Positions 14,535 through 21,462 of a DNA stretch of 64,000 bases are shown here, piece after piece. The DNA lies in the NCBI RefSeq assembly GCF_041075285.1, contig NZ_CP163512.1, positions 806,001-870,000 of the forward strand, in the 5' to 3' direction. The translations under genes were made by a program, and so were the position numbers. The DNA is from Providencia rettgeri (GTDB lineage: Bacteria; Pseudomonadota; Gammaproteobacteria; Enterobacterales; Enterobacteriaceae). The notes under the pieces were generated by a model that saw only the letters and a program-made list of their open reading frames with translations, was not told the origin of the DNA and made no database searches. Every line of letters begins with the position of its first letter. Position 1 is the stretch's first letter.

Positions 14535-16186
14535 AATGCATCCCCTAGATTTTTATCTGATTTACGTTTAGCTCCCCAAGACTTATATAGCTTATCTATA
14601 AAACTAAATTTTTCTTTATTATGTTCTTGCCAGTGTTTTCCCTCATCGCCAAGTAAATATGAAGAAACAATAAATAATCTTCTTTGCCACGAAGACATGG
14701 TTGGAAAATTTCTTCTTAATTCTGATAACCAGTAAAAAATATTCCACTTGGCCATTGCTTGAGTTATTAATAGATTGATTAATATACTATCACTGTTTGA
14801 TTTGTATAAATCTATTAATATTATTTGATTTTCTACAGTATTTTCTTTTGAAAGTAATTTTATTATAAAGGAGAGATTTAACTCAATCTTTAATATAAAT
14901 GAATCACTATTTATTAGCTCTATTATTTTTGCATTGATAATATTTTTAGTTTCCAAATCGAAGCGTTGCCAACTAGATATGGCTACTTGAATAATAGTAT
15001 TAAATATAGGATATAATTCATTTATGCTATTGAACATTACCTTAAATGCATCAGATAAAACTTTATCTGATGTCATACTTAAAGATTTAACAAGCTGCTT
15101 TGTAAATGGTTGGTTTATCTTTGATTTTTGAAGTTCGTCACTTAGCATTCCAAGTAAATCAAATTCTTTTAATGATTCTTTAATTTCCTCATACTGCTCA
15201 TTAGCGTTTTGCGAGTATGGGTCATATCTAATAGGTAAACTCATGAATTTAGCTTTAACTGGAGAACCGATATCGTCAGAACTACCAAGTAGTTTAGATT
15301 GAGTTAGAGATATAAATTCATCTTTAGATAAAATGTTTGTTTTATGCTTTTGTAAAGTTAACCCCTCATTTTCCATTAATTTTTTACTAAGTAAAGTTAA
15401 TATCGAATGAGCATCTTCCTTAGTGTTACAAAATATAATAAAGTCATCAACATATCTTTTGAATTTAATACTGTTAATTAATAGTAAATGATCTAAACTA
15501 TCTAATGCTAGCTCTGCTAATATTCTTGAGGCTGGACCTCCGACAGGTAATCCATAAGAATTTGTACCAGAGAATATTTGCATCATTTTTTTGATTTTTG
15601 AAGATATATTTTTATGTGGGTCTATTCTATCAAGCGCGTTTTCTAGTCTATGGTGATAAATTCTAGTATAGAAATCTGCTATATCACAAGTTACTATATA
15701 ATTAATATTGTCGTCTGATTTAGCAAGCTCTAAGCTATCTTCTTGAAATTTTCGCCACGTGATTTTTTTACAAAATAAAGAGCCTGAAGTAAAGTCAGGG
15801 GCGAATCTATATGAATAAACACAATTTTCGTCGACCCTATTTTCTTCAATCTCAGATGCTATGGATAAAATTATTCCTAAAAAATATGCATTCCAATATG
15901 GATCAATCTGAGTTGCCCACCTGTACCCATTGTACCCAACTGTAGAGCATGTGCTTATATTTATAGGTGGGCATTCATTGATATGTTCAGAAAAATTCTT
16001 ATGTGTTTCCTTTAAGGCTACTAAAATCTGTTCAAACAAATCATCAAACATTCTTGTTTCATATGGATAAGGAAAAATATCAGTATCACCAAAATTAATT
16101 ATATTTTTAATAGCTAAAGCAAACGCTGATTCTAAATCGTTTTTTTTATATTTAAATGTATTTTGGTCTATTGGTTTTCTAGCCAT
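14531..16186 (-). CDS. Defence-type reverse transcriptase (Abi/UG-like)
   Basis: The 551-residue protein has RT motifs in order: motif A with D168 (VTCDIADFY), motif B GLPVGGPASR at 212-221, motif C YVDD at 245-248 and motif D-like LQKHKTN near 278. The region after about 300 is a long helical domain with no recognised catalytic motif. This architecture fits the unknown-group/Abi reverse transcriptases that act in phage defence. No retron msr-msd structure or group II intron maturase domain was seen. It is AT-rich and opposite in direction to the phage genes around it, which points to acquired cargo. I cannot assign it to a named DRT type. Confidence 0.85.
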   Translation of the reverse strand: MARKPIDQNTFKYKKNDLESAFALAIKNIINFGDTDIFPYPYETRMFDDLFEQILVALKETHKNFSEHINECPPINISTCSTVGYNGYRWATQIDPYWNAYFLGIILSIASEIEENRVDENCVYSYRFAPDFTSGSLFCKKITWRKFQEDSLELAKSDDNINYIVTCDIADFYTRIYHHRLENALDRIDPHKNISSKIKKMMQIFSGTNSYGLPVGGPASRILAELALDSLDHLLLINSIKFKRYVDDFIIFCNTKEDAHSILTLLSKKLMENEGLTLQKHKTNILSKDEFISLTQSKLLGSSDDIGSPVKAKFMSLPIRYDPYSQNANEQYEEIKESLKEFDLLGMLSDELQKSKINQPFTKQLVKSLSMTSDKVLSDAFKVMFNSINELYPIFNTIIQVAISSWQRFDLETKNIINAKIIELINSDSFILKIELNLSFIIKLLSKENTVENQIILIDLYKSNSDSILINLLITQAMAKWNIFYWLSELRRNFPTMSSWQRRLFIVSSYLLGDEGKHWQEHNKEKFSFIDKLYKSWGAKRKSDKNLGDAL

Positions 16187-16230
16187 GATGTTCTCAAGTT
16201 TTATATGTTGTTAGTTAGCCTAATATAGTA

Positions 16231-16259
16231 ATTATATCAATATTCTTATACAATAAGAA
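16231..16259 (-). promoter_or_regulatory. Promoter of the RT operon
   Basis: On the minus strand TTCTTA (16259-16254) and TATAAT (16236-16231) are 17 bases apart, a good sigma-70 promoter. An inverted repeat (TTCTTATTGTATAAGAA) covers the -35 and spacer and could bind a regulator. The leader to the RT start would be about 40 bases. Confidence 0.65.
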
Positions 16260-16310
16260 CTGGCTTGAACACCCAATCTTAACTCTTGCTGTGTCTACTG
16301 AGAGAAACGT

Positions 16311-16904
16311 ATGGCACAGCATAGCTTTATCAAAATGTCTAACGACACTCTTGTACCGGCTAATCCAGCGGCAAGGGATTTTTTACATTCCAAAATCAAG
16401 TGTGGTGATGTGCTTTCGGCTGATTTCAAGAAAGCTCGCAATCCACGATTTCATCGCAAGTACTTCGCATTACTTAACCTCGGATATGAATACTGGGAAC
16501 CAATTGGCGGTACCATTTCACCTGAAGAAAAAGAGCTGGTTCGCGGTTACGTTAAATTCCTCGCTTACTACACCGATAACGACGATGCTCTCCAATCCGC
16601 TGCTGATGTTTATCTCGATGAGATAGCACAGAAACGTGCTCACAATATCTCAGCAACCAAATCCTTTGATGCTTTCCGCTATTGGGTGGTAGAGCAATCT
16701 GGCCATTATGAAACCTTTGAAATGCCAGACGGTAGTCTACGCCGTGTAGCCAAATCAATCAGCTTTGCCAAAATGGATGACCTAGCCTTTGGCGAACTCT
16801 ACAAATCAACCCTCGATGTGCTTTGGAACTTCATTTTATTTCGTAAATTCCCCACTCAAGAAGCTGCTGAAAATGCGGCGGCTCAGTTATTAGATTTTAC
16901 CTAG
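16311..16904 (+). CDS. DUF1367 family phage protein
   Basis: The 197-residue protein strongly resembles DUF1367 proteins found between replication and Q genes in lambdoid prophages (RNPRFHRKYFALLNLGYEYWEP near the N-terminus, AKSISFAKMD towards the C-terminus). Their function is unknown. It restarts the rightward early operon after the inverted RT cassette. Confidence 0.85.
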   Translation: MAQHSFIKMSNDTLVPANPAARDFLHSKIKCGDVLSADFKKARNPRFHRKYFALLNLGYEYWEPIGGTISPEEKELVRGYVKFLAYYTDNDDALQSAADVYLDEIAQKRAHNISATKSFDAFRYWVVEQSGHYETFEMPDGSLRRVAKSISFAKMDDLAFGELYKSTLDVLWNFILFRKFPTQEAAENAAAQLLDFT

Positions 16905-16915
16905 AGGCAAGACCA

Positions 16916-17230
16916 ATGACCAAAAAATCAAAGGCTAAAGAAGATAAACAGTGGCTATCGGATGTAGCAGAACTTGGCTGCATTTGCTGCCGTAATATGG
17001 GGTATGGAGCAAGCCCCGCGGAAATCCATCATGTAAGAACGGGGCAGGGAATGGCACAGAGAGCTAGTCATAGAGATGTCTTGCCATTATGTCCGCCTCA
17101 TCACAGACCTGCTTATGATACTGGTTTTCATGCAGCGCCTAAAACATGGCAAAAAATTCACGGTACCGAAACCGAACTACTTGAGCAAACCAAAAGAGAA
17201 GTCATGGAGCTGCGCGCATGTCGAGTATAA
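16916..17230 (+). CDS. Ref-like HNH nuclease
   Basis: The 104-residue protein has a zinc-binding CICC pair near residue 22 and a His-rich active site: EIHHVRTGQGMAQRASHRDVLPLCPPHH, then H at the downstream helix. This is the pattern of the recombination-enhancement (Ref) nuclease of phage P1 and related small HNH proteins of lambdoid phages. Ref acts with RecA to cut D-loops; that activity is not shown here. The start follows GAGGCAAGACC. Confidence 0.75.
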   Translation: MTKKSKAKEDKQWLSDVAELGCICCRNMGYGASPAEIHHVRTGQGMAQRASHRDVLPLCPPHHRPAYDTGFHAAPKTWQKIHGTETELLEQTKREVMELRACRV

Positions 17231-17751
17231 AAAGTATTTCTGATGGACTTGTGCTCGATGAAGAGCAAGAAGCTTGGTTACAAGGCTGGCTATCCAAATT
17301 CGGTGCTTGGGTTTACAGTGGTAGATTAGATAAACGCCAAAGCAGTATCATCGCTGAATTTATGGCAACGGTAGAAAAACGTGATTATCCAGAAAGGGAA
17401 ATGTGTAATGACGACGATGGAATGTTAATCACCAAGGTGGTCGATAAAATTTATCATATAGACCGAATTGCATTCACGTTATTGTTATTACGTTATGCCT
17501 TTGTGAGCTCTGACCGTGCCATTGCTCGTTATTATTATGGCATTGCACAGCCACGCCAGATGGTTCGCAGAAATCGCACGCTTGAATATCGAAAGCCCTC
17601 GATGGCCACATGTCGCCGTGAGGTAAAAGAAATCATTCGTTCTGCCGAGTATTTAATTTATCCACATCTCTATAATGCATTTATAATACGCGATAATGAG
17701 TGGAAAAAGAAAAGTAATAGTAAGAACGTGTTGACTTCTTTGATCCAATGA
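17218..17751 (+). CDS. Q-like late antiterminator (DUF1133-like)
   Basis: The 177-residue protein lies just before the lysis genes, the position of lambda Q. A pattern of helices with W-rich start (WLQGWLSKFGAWVYSG) and an Arg-rich segment (YRKPSMATCRREVKEIIRSAE) fits DUF1133/Q-type antiterminators that let RNA polymerase read the late genes. It overlaps the nuclease gene by 13 bases. The family call is from memory. Confidence 0.6.
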   Translation: MSSIKSISDGLVLDEEQEAWLQGWLSKFGAWVYSGRLDKRQSSIIAEFMATVEKRDYPEREMCNDDDGMLITKVVDKIYHIDRIAFTLLLLRYAFVSSDRAIARYYYGIAQPRQMVRRNRTLEYRKPSMATCRREVKEIIRSAEYLIYPHLYNAFIIRDNEWKKKSNSKNVLTSLIQ

Positions 17752-17797
17752 GCCACTATTTCAAGGTAAGTTGCCGTTTTAGTAACTGTGACTAACT

Positions 17798-17825
17798 AAC
17801 CCAGCCAATGCGCTGGGTTTTTTGT
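17798..17825 (+). terminator. Terminator after the Q-like gene
   Basis: The stem AACCCAGC/GCTGGGTT with a 6-base loop is followed by T6. It ends the early operon and could also be the site where the late antiterminator acts. Confidence 0.8.
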
Positions 17826-17863
17826 TTTCTAAACCAAGTGAAAATTGCCGTTACCTTTATGGG

Positions 17864-18259
17864 TTACATGTCATCTACATGACCATTCATAGCAGCTCTA
17901 GTTCTAAATGTACGAATAGAAGTTGCTAGTTCGACGGATTCATTCCCTGATAGTACAACCCTACCTGCTGAGGTTGAAAGGTATAGCGTTGAAGAACCAT
18001 CACTATTTACTGAAAATCCATGGTTACTTAGATATCCAACATACTCTTCTAGAACCACTGTGGCTAGTCTGGACCTACCAGTAGCATTCTTTATTTCATC
18101 ATAGGTAATGATGAAATTGGCTTCATAGTTTGGTCCAAAGTCGCTTACTAATTGAAATAATGCAATTTTAAAGTTTCGAATGGAGCCATTAATAAAGAAA
18201 AGGTCTTGTGGTGACATGCCGCTTTCTCCTTTTAGGATATTTATAAATTCATACATCAA
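17864..18259 (-). CDS. Hypothetical protein on the opposite strand to the late genes
   Basis: A 131-residue protein, AT-rich compared with neighbours, transcribed leftward between the Q-like gene and holin. The N-terminal half is helical and the C-terminal half is rich in Ser, Thr, Gly and Val (beta-like). This position downstream of Q is a common site for single-gene cargo (morons). No domain is recognised. Confidence 0.6.
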   Translation of the reverse strand: MMYEFINILKGESGMSPQDLFFINGSIRNFKIALFQLVSDFGPNYEANFIITYDEIKNATGRSRLATVVLEEYVGYLSNHGFSVNSDGSSTLYLSTSAGRVVLSGNESVELATSIRTFRTRAAMNGHVDDM

Positions 18260-18354
18260 CCGTGTATTGACATTGTTAGGTTGCTGGATTGAAAAGTCAA
18301 TGATTATATTTTATTTTTGAAATTAATATTAGGCACTCCGTAGGGGGTGAAATC

Positions 18355-18624
18355 ATGCGTATGGATAAATATAGCAACGCAGCCTACGGTAGTGCTGGGC
18401 TTACAGCATTTTTTGCTAGCTTATCGCTTTATGAGTGGGGCTTTATTATCGGGATGGCGTTTAGCATCCTTTTAGGTCTCGCTACCTTTTTTATGAATCG
18501 ACGAGAGCAACGAAAGCGAACACGTTTATTTGAAGAACTTGTTAATAAAACCGATCATCTAAACCCCTCAGCTACTGCACGAAAAGCCGCCGAACTTATG
18601 GCGAAAGCACCTAAGGATATCTAA
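18355..18624 (+). CDS. Class II holin
   Basis: An 89-residue inner-membrane protein with two predicted membrane segments (about 12-30 and 34-52), followed by a short highly basic tail (RREQRKRTR), as in S21-type holins. It permeabilises or depolarises the membrane and releases the SAR endolysin. Its stop overlaps the lysozyme start (TAATG). Confidence 0.85.
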   Translation: MRMDKYSNAAYGSAGLTAFFASLSLYEWGFIIGMAFSILLGLATFFMNRREQRKRTRLFEELVNKTDHLNPSATARKAAELMAKAPKDI

Positions 18625-19094
18625 TGTCACTCAAACAAAAACTAACTGTGCTTGTTAGCGCAGGGGCTTCGGCTATCGCTTTAACAGTGATTGCACATTT
18701 TGAAGGTGTTAGATATGAGCCTTATGAAGATGTGGGCGGGGTATTAACCGTTTGCTATGGGCATACAGGAAAAGACATTGTTCCGAATAAAGTTTATTCA
18801 AAAGAAGAATGCAACGAGCTGTTAGAACTGGATTTTATGAGAACCAAACTTCAGGTAGATCGCCTAGTTAAAGTTCCTGTTGATGAACATACAAAAGCCG
18901 CTCTTTATTCATTTGCTTTTAACGTTGGTACCGGCGCGTTCGCTAAGTCGACAATGCTTAAAAAGCTAAATGCAGGTGATCAATATGGTGCTTGTGAAGA
19001 ATTTAAAAAATGGGTTTACGCTGGTGGCAAGGTATGGCGTGGACTTGTTAATCGCAGAGAAGCGGAGGCGGCCATATGTCATGGAAACCTGTAG
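18624..19094 (+). CDS. SAR endolysin, glycoside hydrolase family 24
   Basis: The 156-residue lysozyme has an N-terminal weakly hydrophobic signal-anchor (about 8-26, Ala/Ser/Gly-rich), typical of R21-type endolysins that wait in the membrane. Next is the catalytic HFEGVRYEPYEDVGGVLTVCYGHT block, with the Glu-8-Asp-5-Cys/Thr arrangement. It cuts peptidoglycan when released by loss of membrane potential. A Cys near the active site could serve redox or thiol control, as in P1 Lyz. Confidence 0.92.
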   Translation: MSLKQKLTVLVSAGASAIALTVIAHFEGVRYEPYEDVGGVLTVCYGHTGKDIVPNKVYSKEECNELLELDFMRTKLQVDRLVKVPVDEHTKAALYSFAFNVGTGAFAKSTMLKKLNAGDQYGACEEFKKWVYAGGKVWRGLVNRREAEAAICHGNL

Positions 19095-19249
19095 TAGTTG
19101 TAATTTGCTTTATGCTACTCGCGATATCAATTATTGCTTTTGGCGCTTACCGTTTGACAGATAACACATGCGACATTGATAAGGTCAGTTTAGAAAAGCG
19201 CTGCCAGAAAGCTATCGATCACTACAAAGGCCGGCAAGTTAATTTTTAA
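19076..19249 (+). CDS. Small membrane protein overlapping the lysozyme gene
   Basis: A 57-residue frame starts at ATG 19076 inside the 3' end of the lysozyme gene, with GGAGGCGG upstream as ribosome binding site. Residues 5-25 form a strong membrane segment and the rest is a polar tail with two Cys. Its place between endolysin and Rz suggests a lysis accessory role such as an antiholin or holin-like protein, but no family was recognised. Confidence 0.65.
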   Translation: MSWKPVVVVICFMLLAISIIAFGAYRLTDNTCDIDKVSLEKRCQKAIDHYKGRQVNF

Positions 19250-19269
19250 TCTTCTCTATGGTAACCGCC

Positions 19270-19719
19270 ATGAATAAAGTCAGAGCATTGTTATTTATCG
19301 CTGCGTGGGTGGCCATATGGGGAATGTGGAAACAACACGAAAGGATAGGTGAGCTAAACGCAAAAAATGCCGAGTTGCTCGTTGAACTGACAGAGCAAGT
19401 CAAAATTAATGAAGATTACCAAGAACGTGTCCAATCTCTTTATGAACTCGATACAAAACATACTCAGGAATTAGCTAATGCAAAAATTCAAATTGATAAG
19501 TTGCGTATTGCTGCTGAGCGCAATCCTGAGCGGGTGTACATCAAAGCCAGTTGTAAAAAAGCCGAAGGCACTACCGCCTCCGGCATGGATGATGCAATCA
19601 CCCCCCGACCTACTGACTCCGCTATCCGAAATTATTGGTTACTCAGAGAGCGAATTGCAGAATTAACACGAATGGTATTAGGGCTGCAAGATTATATTAG
19701 AACGGAGTGTTTACAGTGA
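19270..19719 (+). CDS. Rz: Rz-like inner-membrane spanin
   Basis: The product has an N-terminal membrane anchor (about 5-20 from ATG 19270) and a long periplasmic coiled coil, the form of Rz i-spanins. With the Rz1 lipoprotein it fuses inner and outer membrane in the last step of lysis. An alternative in-frame start exists at 19258. The Rz1 gene is nested in another frame, which supports the call. Confidence 0.88.
   Translation: MNKVRALLFIAAWVAIWGMWKQHERIGELNAKNAELLVELTEQVKINEDYQERVQSLYELDTKHTQELANAKIQIDKLRIAAERNPERVYIKASCKKAEGTTASGMDDAITPRPTDSAIRNYWLLRERIAELTRMVLGLQDYIRTECLQ
19478..19666 (+). CDS. Rz1: Rz1-like outer-membrane spanin lipoprotein
   Basis: This 62-residue product lies wholly inside Rz in a different frame. 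It starts with a lipoprotein signal ending in the lipobox LSGC (Cys 20), followed by a short Pro-rich mature region (KPKALPPPAW). These are the hallmarks of Rz1, which pairs with Rz through its C-terminus. Confidence 0.9.
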   Translation: MQKFKLISCVLLLSAILSGCTSKPVVKKPKALPPPAWMMQSPPDLLTPLSEIIGYSESELQN

Positions 19720-19808
19720 CTTACTCTGAGTTGATTAAAGATGCCTATTTAGAGATAGCCAAGAAAGCAATACGGGAAATTGAACAGCAACGACAGGTGA
19801 TCAAATAA
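19716..19808 (+). CDS. Possible 30-residue phage protein
   Basis: A GTG start overlaps the Rz stop (GTGA), with ACGGAG upstream. The encoded peptide is a charged amphipathic helix (YSELIKDAYLEIAKKAIREI). It is too short to assign, and the case rests on coupling and the ribosome binding site. Confidence 0.4.
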   Translation: MTYSELIKDAYLEIAKKAIREIEQQRQVIK

Positions 19809-20099
19809 AAAAAGCCTACACAGCGGTAGGCTAAAAGATGTTGCGTTATACAATTGAATATCTCTTTAAACATAGTCGGTATTTCAAAGTATGCAAAATT
19901 ATTTCTAAGTATTTTAAATTGATAGTCGATTAAGTGAACAATGAGCCTCCATTTGGGGGCTTTTTAGTAGCCAGATATTGAATAAGTCTCTCATCAGTCT
20001 TTAATCTGGTATGACCAGTAGTTAATAATTTGAAATATCTGGATTCATATCTACTCTTTAAGTACTTATAATTAGTGTAATTGGTTATACGAAAGTAGT
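19809..20099. other. Intergenic region after the lysis genes
   Basis: I see no gene. A 7-bp hairpin AGCCTAC/GTAGGCT (about 19813-19832) has its U-tract on the minus strand, and a plus-strand terminator follows at 19943-19966. Confidence 0.5.
19943..19966 (+). terminator. Terminator downstream of the lysis cassette
   Basis: Stem GCCTCC/GGGGGC (one G-U pair), loop ATTT, then T5 on the plus strand. It would end the lysis transcript if it is not read through by the antiterminated polymerase. Confidence 0.7.
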
Positions 20100-20303
20100 A
20101 TGAAAAACAGAAGTCAACAATTACTAAATGATTCAGCACTCTTAGATGTAAGAATTAGATATTTAGTCAAATTTATACGTAGTAGAGCGTTTAATAAGCT
20201 ACCAGACAGCGAAAAAGGATTATTTGAGTCACAACTTTATTCAATGAAGACACTATCATCAATATTAAAAATGAGAGTAGGTATAGTAAATGATAGAAAA
20301 TAA
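20100..20303 (+). CDS. Small helical phage protein, crAss001_48-like
   Basis: A 67-residue basic protein of two helices (LLDVRIRYLVKFIRSRAFNKLP, then QLYSMKTLSSILKMRV). The pattern resembles the small crAss001_48-related proteins of many phages, whose role is unknown. The ribosome binding site is weak, so I am not certain it is expressed. Confidence 0.5.
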   Translation: MKNRSQQLLNDSALLDVRIRYLVKFIRSRAFNKLPDSEKGLFESQLYSMKTLSSILKMRVGIVNDRK

Positions 20304-20581
20304 TAATAAATAATAGCCAGCCTCATACGAGTTTTTTTATAAGGGGAATCTGGAAAATACAAAGTAACAACAAAGAAAAGCCCCTGTTCAGGGGCAAAAT
20401 AAAATGAAGCAATAGTTTGAACACACTATCAGCATAGATGGTTTAAAAAGTTTTCATATGAATTAAGTGTAAGCAAATACGGAAAAGAAAATACGAATAT
20501 GAGCCTCGTTAAAAGCTTAAGAAAATACTAGAAGGACAAAATAAACTTATCCTCTAGTATGTTAGTAAGAGAGTAGGATTT

Positions 20582-20713
20582 TTACTGGGCTGCTCTTTGT
20601 ATTGCCTCTCCTCCGGCCTCTATGTCTTCACCAACACCTTTAGTGGTGTTGCAGGCAGTTAATGTGAAAGCAACCGCTAATGAGCAGATGAGGAAACTGA
20701 TTTTTTTCAACAT
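20582..20713 (-). CDS. Entericidin-like small lipoprotein
   Basis: A 43-residue frame begins at ATG 20713 with AAGGAAG upstream. It has a lysine-rich start, a hydrophobic signal and lipobox LTAC (Cys 21), then a short mature peptide NTTKGVGEDIEAGGEAIQRA. This matches the entericidin A/B family of cell-envelope lipoproteins (toxin-antidote pairs in E. coli). It is transcribed against the late genes and is probably expressed from the prophage, for example to alter the host envelope. A 10-bp class hairpin near 20526-20561 follows it. Confidence 0.8.
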   Translation of the reverse strand: MLKKISFLICSLAVAFTLTACNTTKGVGEDIEAGGEAIQRAAQ

Positions 20714-20940
20714 ATTTTCTTCCTTTTAGTGTGAAGTTATAAGTTACAAAAGATCACTTTTAATTATAGCAGAACAATTTGATTACCATTTTTATCTGTA
20801 TAGAGCTGCAATATTAATCCATGATATCTGTATGGGATTGGTATGGTTAGAGATACCTGACAAATGAAAATGAGCTGCTATATTTTAGGTGTTAATACTT
20901 TTTTGGTAATTAATCACATTAGTAATAAAGGGTACACTCT

Positions 20941-21072
20941 ATGATATTAAAAGAGCTATTTATCCGTATGCTTTATGTTTTCCAATACTTAGTAGTTGGT
21001 TTTCTCTTGTTATTAACATCAATAGCCATACCAAACTGGTTAGGCAAGGCATCAGTCTTTTTTGTAGGGTAG
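20941..21072 (+). CDS. Small predicted membrane protein
   Basis: A 43-residue frame with ATG 20941 and AAGGGT upstream encodes one long hydrophobic segment (residues 10-30, LYVFQYLVVGFLLLLTSIAI) with charged residues at the N-terminus. No family is recognised. It lies 35 bases before another small gene on the same strand. Confidence 0.45.
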   Translation: MILKELFIRMLYVFQYLVVGFLLLLTSIAIPNWLGKASVFFVG

Positions 21073-21107
21073 AATTTAGTAAGTGGGTAGTGTTTAGGGA
21101 GGCTGCT

Positions 21108-21350
21108 ATGGCAGGTAGTGAAGGGGACGAAATTAAATATTTACCATGGACAGGTGCGGCTTTGAAAGTAGCTTTGATAATGACAGTCGAAGCTATGAAG
21201 TTAACGCCTGAAGAGGCAGAAAGGAAAAATATTACTGTTGTAGTTGGTCCGTATGCTCGCCCATATAAGGAAATAATTGCCATAGCTGAAGAATATGGTG
21301 AAAAAGAAATTCCTAAATCAATGAGAGATGCTACTCCAGAAACAAAATAA
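21108..21350 (+). CDS. Hypothetical phage protein
   Basis: An 80-residue protein whose ATG 21108 follows AGGGAGG; the frame is open from 21090 but that start lacks a site. It has a Gly/Ala-rich first half and a VVVGPYARPYKEI segment. I see no known domain. A strong terminator follows at 21366. Confidence 0.6.
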   Translation: MAGSEGDEIKYLPWTGAALKVALIMTVEAMKLTPEEAERKNITVVVGPYARPYKEIIAIAEEYGEKEIPKSMRDATPETK

Positions 21351-21365
21351 AAAAGAATTCGCAAT

Positions 21366-21389
21366 AACCCGCCTAGAGCGGGTTTTTTA
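21366..21389 (+). terminator. Terminator before the terminase genes
   Basis: Perfect 7-bp stem AACCCGC/GCGGGTT with a CTAGA loop, followed by a T tract. Virion genes begin about 75 bases later. Confidence 0.85.
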
Positions 21390-21462
21390 TTTGAGGGAAA
21401 TAGCTAATCAGAAAGTTTATTCCTACAAGTAGACTTTCTAATCGGCTAAGGAGATAAAGACG

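Noticed and set aside
14531-16186. The reverse transcriptase might belong to a retron or a group II intron.
   Set aside because: I found no maturase or endonuclease domain, no intron-like flanking structure and no msr-msd-like inverted repeats in the short leader. The long helical C-terminus and coupled second gene fit a defence RT better.
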